6,781 nt of DNA. Source: Spartobacteria bacterium (GTDB taxonomy: Bacteria; Verrucomicrobiota; Verrucomicrobiae; Chthoniobacterales; UBA6821). Location of the stretch: assembly GCA_003136515.1 (NCBI GenBank), contig PLEU01000133.1, positions 1-6,781 of the forward strand, read 5' to 3'. This document shows, piece after piece, positions 6,632-6,781 of this stretch; the stretch's first letter is position 1; every line of letters starts with the position of its first letter. A program made the translations under genes and the position numbers. The notes beneath the pieces are model-generated. The model was given only the letters and a program-made list of their open reading frames with translations. It did not search any database and had not been told where the DNA came from.

Positions 6632-6644
6632 CTTGTAGTTATCC
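6626..6644. repeat. Perfect 8-bp inverted repeat spanning the recG stop codon
   Basis: GGATAACT (6626-6633) and AGTTATCC (6637-6644) are perfect reverse complements separated by TGT. The recG TAA (6629-6631) is inside the left arm. As RNA it makes an 8-bp, AT-rich stem with a tight loop; no U tract follows, so it is a poor intrinsic terminator. As DNA it is a palindrome 12 bases upstream of the putative tRNA -35 element, so an operator is also possible. Confidence 0.5.
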
Positions 6645-6656
6645 AACAACTCCCCA

Positions 6657-6684
6657 TTGTGCCCGCCTGTCGATTGTGTATAAG
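6657..6684 (+). promoter_or_regulatory. Putative promoter of tRNA-Cys
   Basis: TTGTGC (6657-6662) resembles a -35 element in its first three bases, and TATAAG (6679-6684) is a good -10 element with a 16-base spacer. Initiation would be expected near 6691, giving a leader of about 15 bases before the tRNA at 6707. The -35 match is poor, so the tRNA may also be read through from recG. Confidence 0.4.
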
Positions 6685-6706
6685 ATGAGTAACTGACAGC
6701 AGTAAC

Positions 6707-6781
6707 GGCGGGGTAGCCAAGTGGTAAGGCCGGGCTCTGCAAAAGCCCCATGCGACGGTTCGATTCCGTCCCCCGCCTCCA
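6707..6781 (+). tRNA. tRNA-Cys (GCA anticodon), complete with encoded CCA
   Basis: A full cloverleaf can be folded. The acceptor GGCGGGG (6707-6713) pairs with CCCCGCC (6771-6777). The D stem is GCC/GGC (6716-6718/6728-6730). The anticodon stem GGGCT/AGCCC (6732-6736/6744-6748) encloses the loop CTGCAAA with anticodon GCA at 6739-6741. The variable loop has five bases, and the T stem GACGG/CCGTC (6754-6758/6766-6770) holds TTCGATT. The discriminator base is T (6778), the known identity base for cysteinyl-tRNA synthetase, and CCA (6779-6781) is encoded. It charges cysteine and reads UGC and UGU codons. The gene ends at the last base of the window; further tRNAs could follow. Confidence 0.97.

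Noticed and set aside
1..6781. CRISPR array, insertion sequence, phage or defence island
   Set aside because: No regularly spaced direct repeats, transposase, integrase or terminal inverted repeats are seen; the window is mostly housekeeping genes.

Overview
This is a bacterial chromosomal window in which every gene I can support lies on the + strand. Base composition is moderate to slightly GC-rich in the genes and visibly AT-rich around 630-735. The codon use, a classical signal peptide and a tRNA with an encoded CCA end fit a Gram-negative bacterium. Weak or absent Shine-Dalgarno sequences at several starts, and the flavour of the RsuA/RluB-type enzyme and the secreted protein, make a member of the PVC group (Verrucomicrobiota-like) my best guess. 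That taxonomic guess is low confidence because no diagnostic marker gene is present.

Layout: (1) 2-517 is the 3' part of an RsuA/RluB-family rRNA pseudouridine synthase with a long basic C-terminal tail; its catalytic domain lies before the window. (2) 518-1022 is a gap of about 500 bases without a convincing gene. It has an AT-rich half and then a GC-rich half crowded with short competing inverted repeats. (3) 1023-2689 is a tightly packed trio: a RidA-family deaminase (1023-1412), a secreted protein with a caspase-like His/Cys signature (1423-2145), and a DUF983 membrane protein with a zinc-ribbon-like cysteine pattern (2153-2689). (4) After a strong 12-bp hairpin (2707-2739) come recJ (2790-4484) and recG (4481-6631), which share an ATGA stop/start overlap. 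(5) recG ends inside a perfect 8-bp inverted repeat. A short promoter-like spacer follows, and then a complete tRNA-Cys(GCA) gene ends exactly at the last base of the window.

Functionally, recJ and recG form a replication-fork and recombination repair pair. RecJ is a 5'-3' single-strand exonuclease and RecG a branch-migrating helicase, and the overlap implies translational coupling. RidA is metabolite damage control (hydrolysis of reactive enamine/imine intermediates). The secreted caspase-like protein is the least understood gene here and the main candidate for something undescribed: His146 and Cys192 are spaced as in caspase-fold peptidases, but its substrate and even its activity are unknown. 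No mobile element, CRISPR array, phage gene or obvious defence island is visible.
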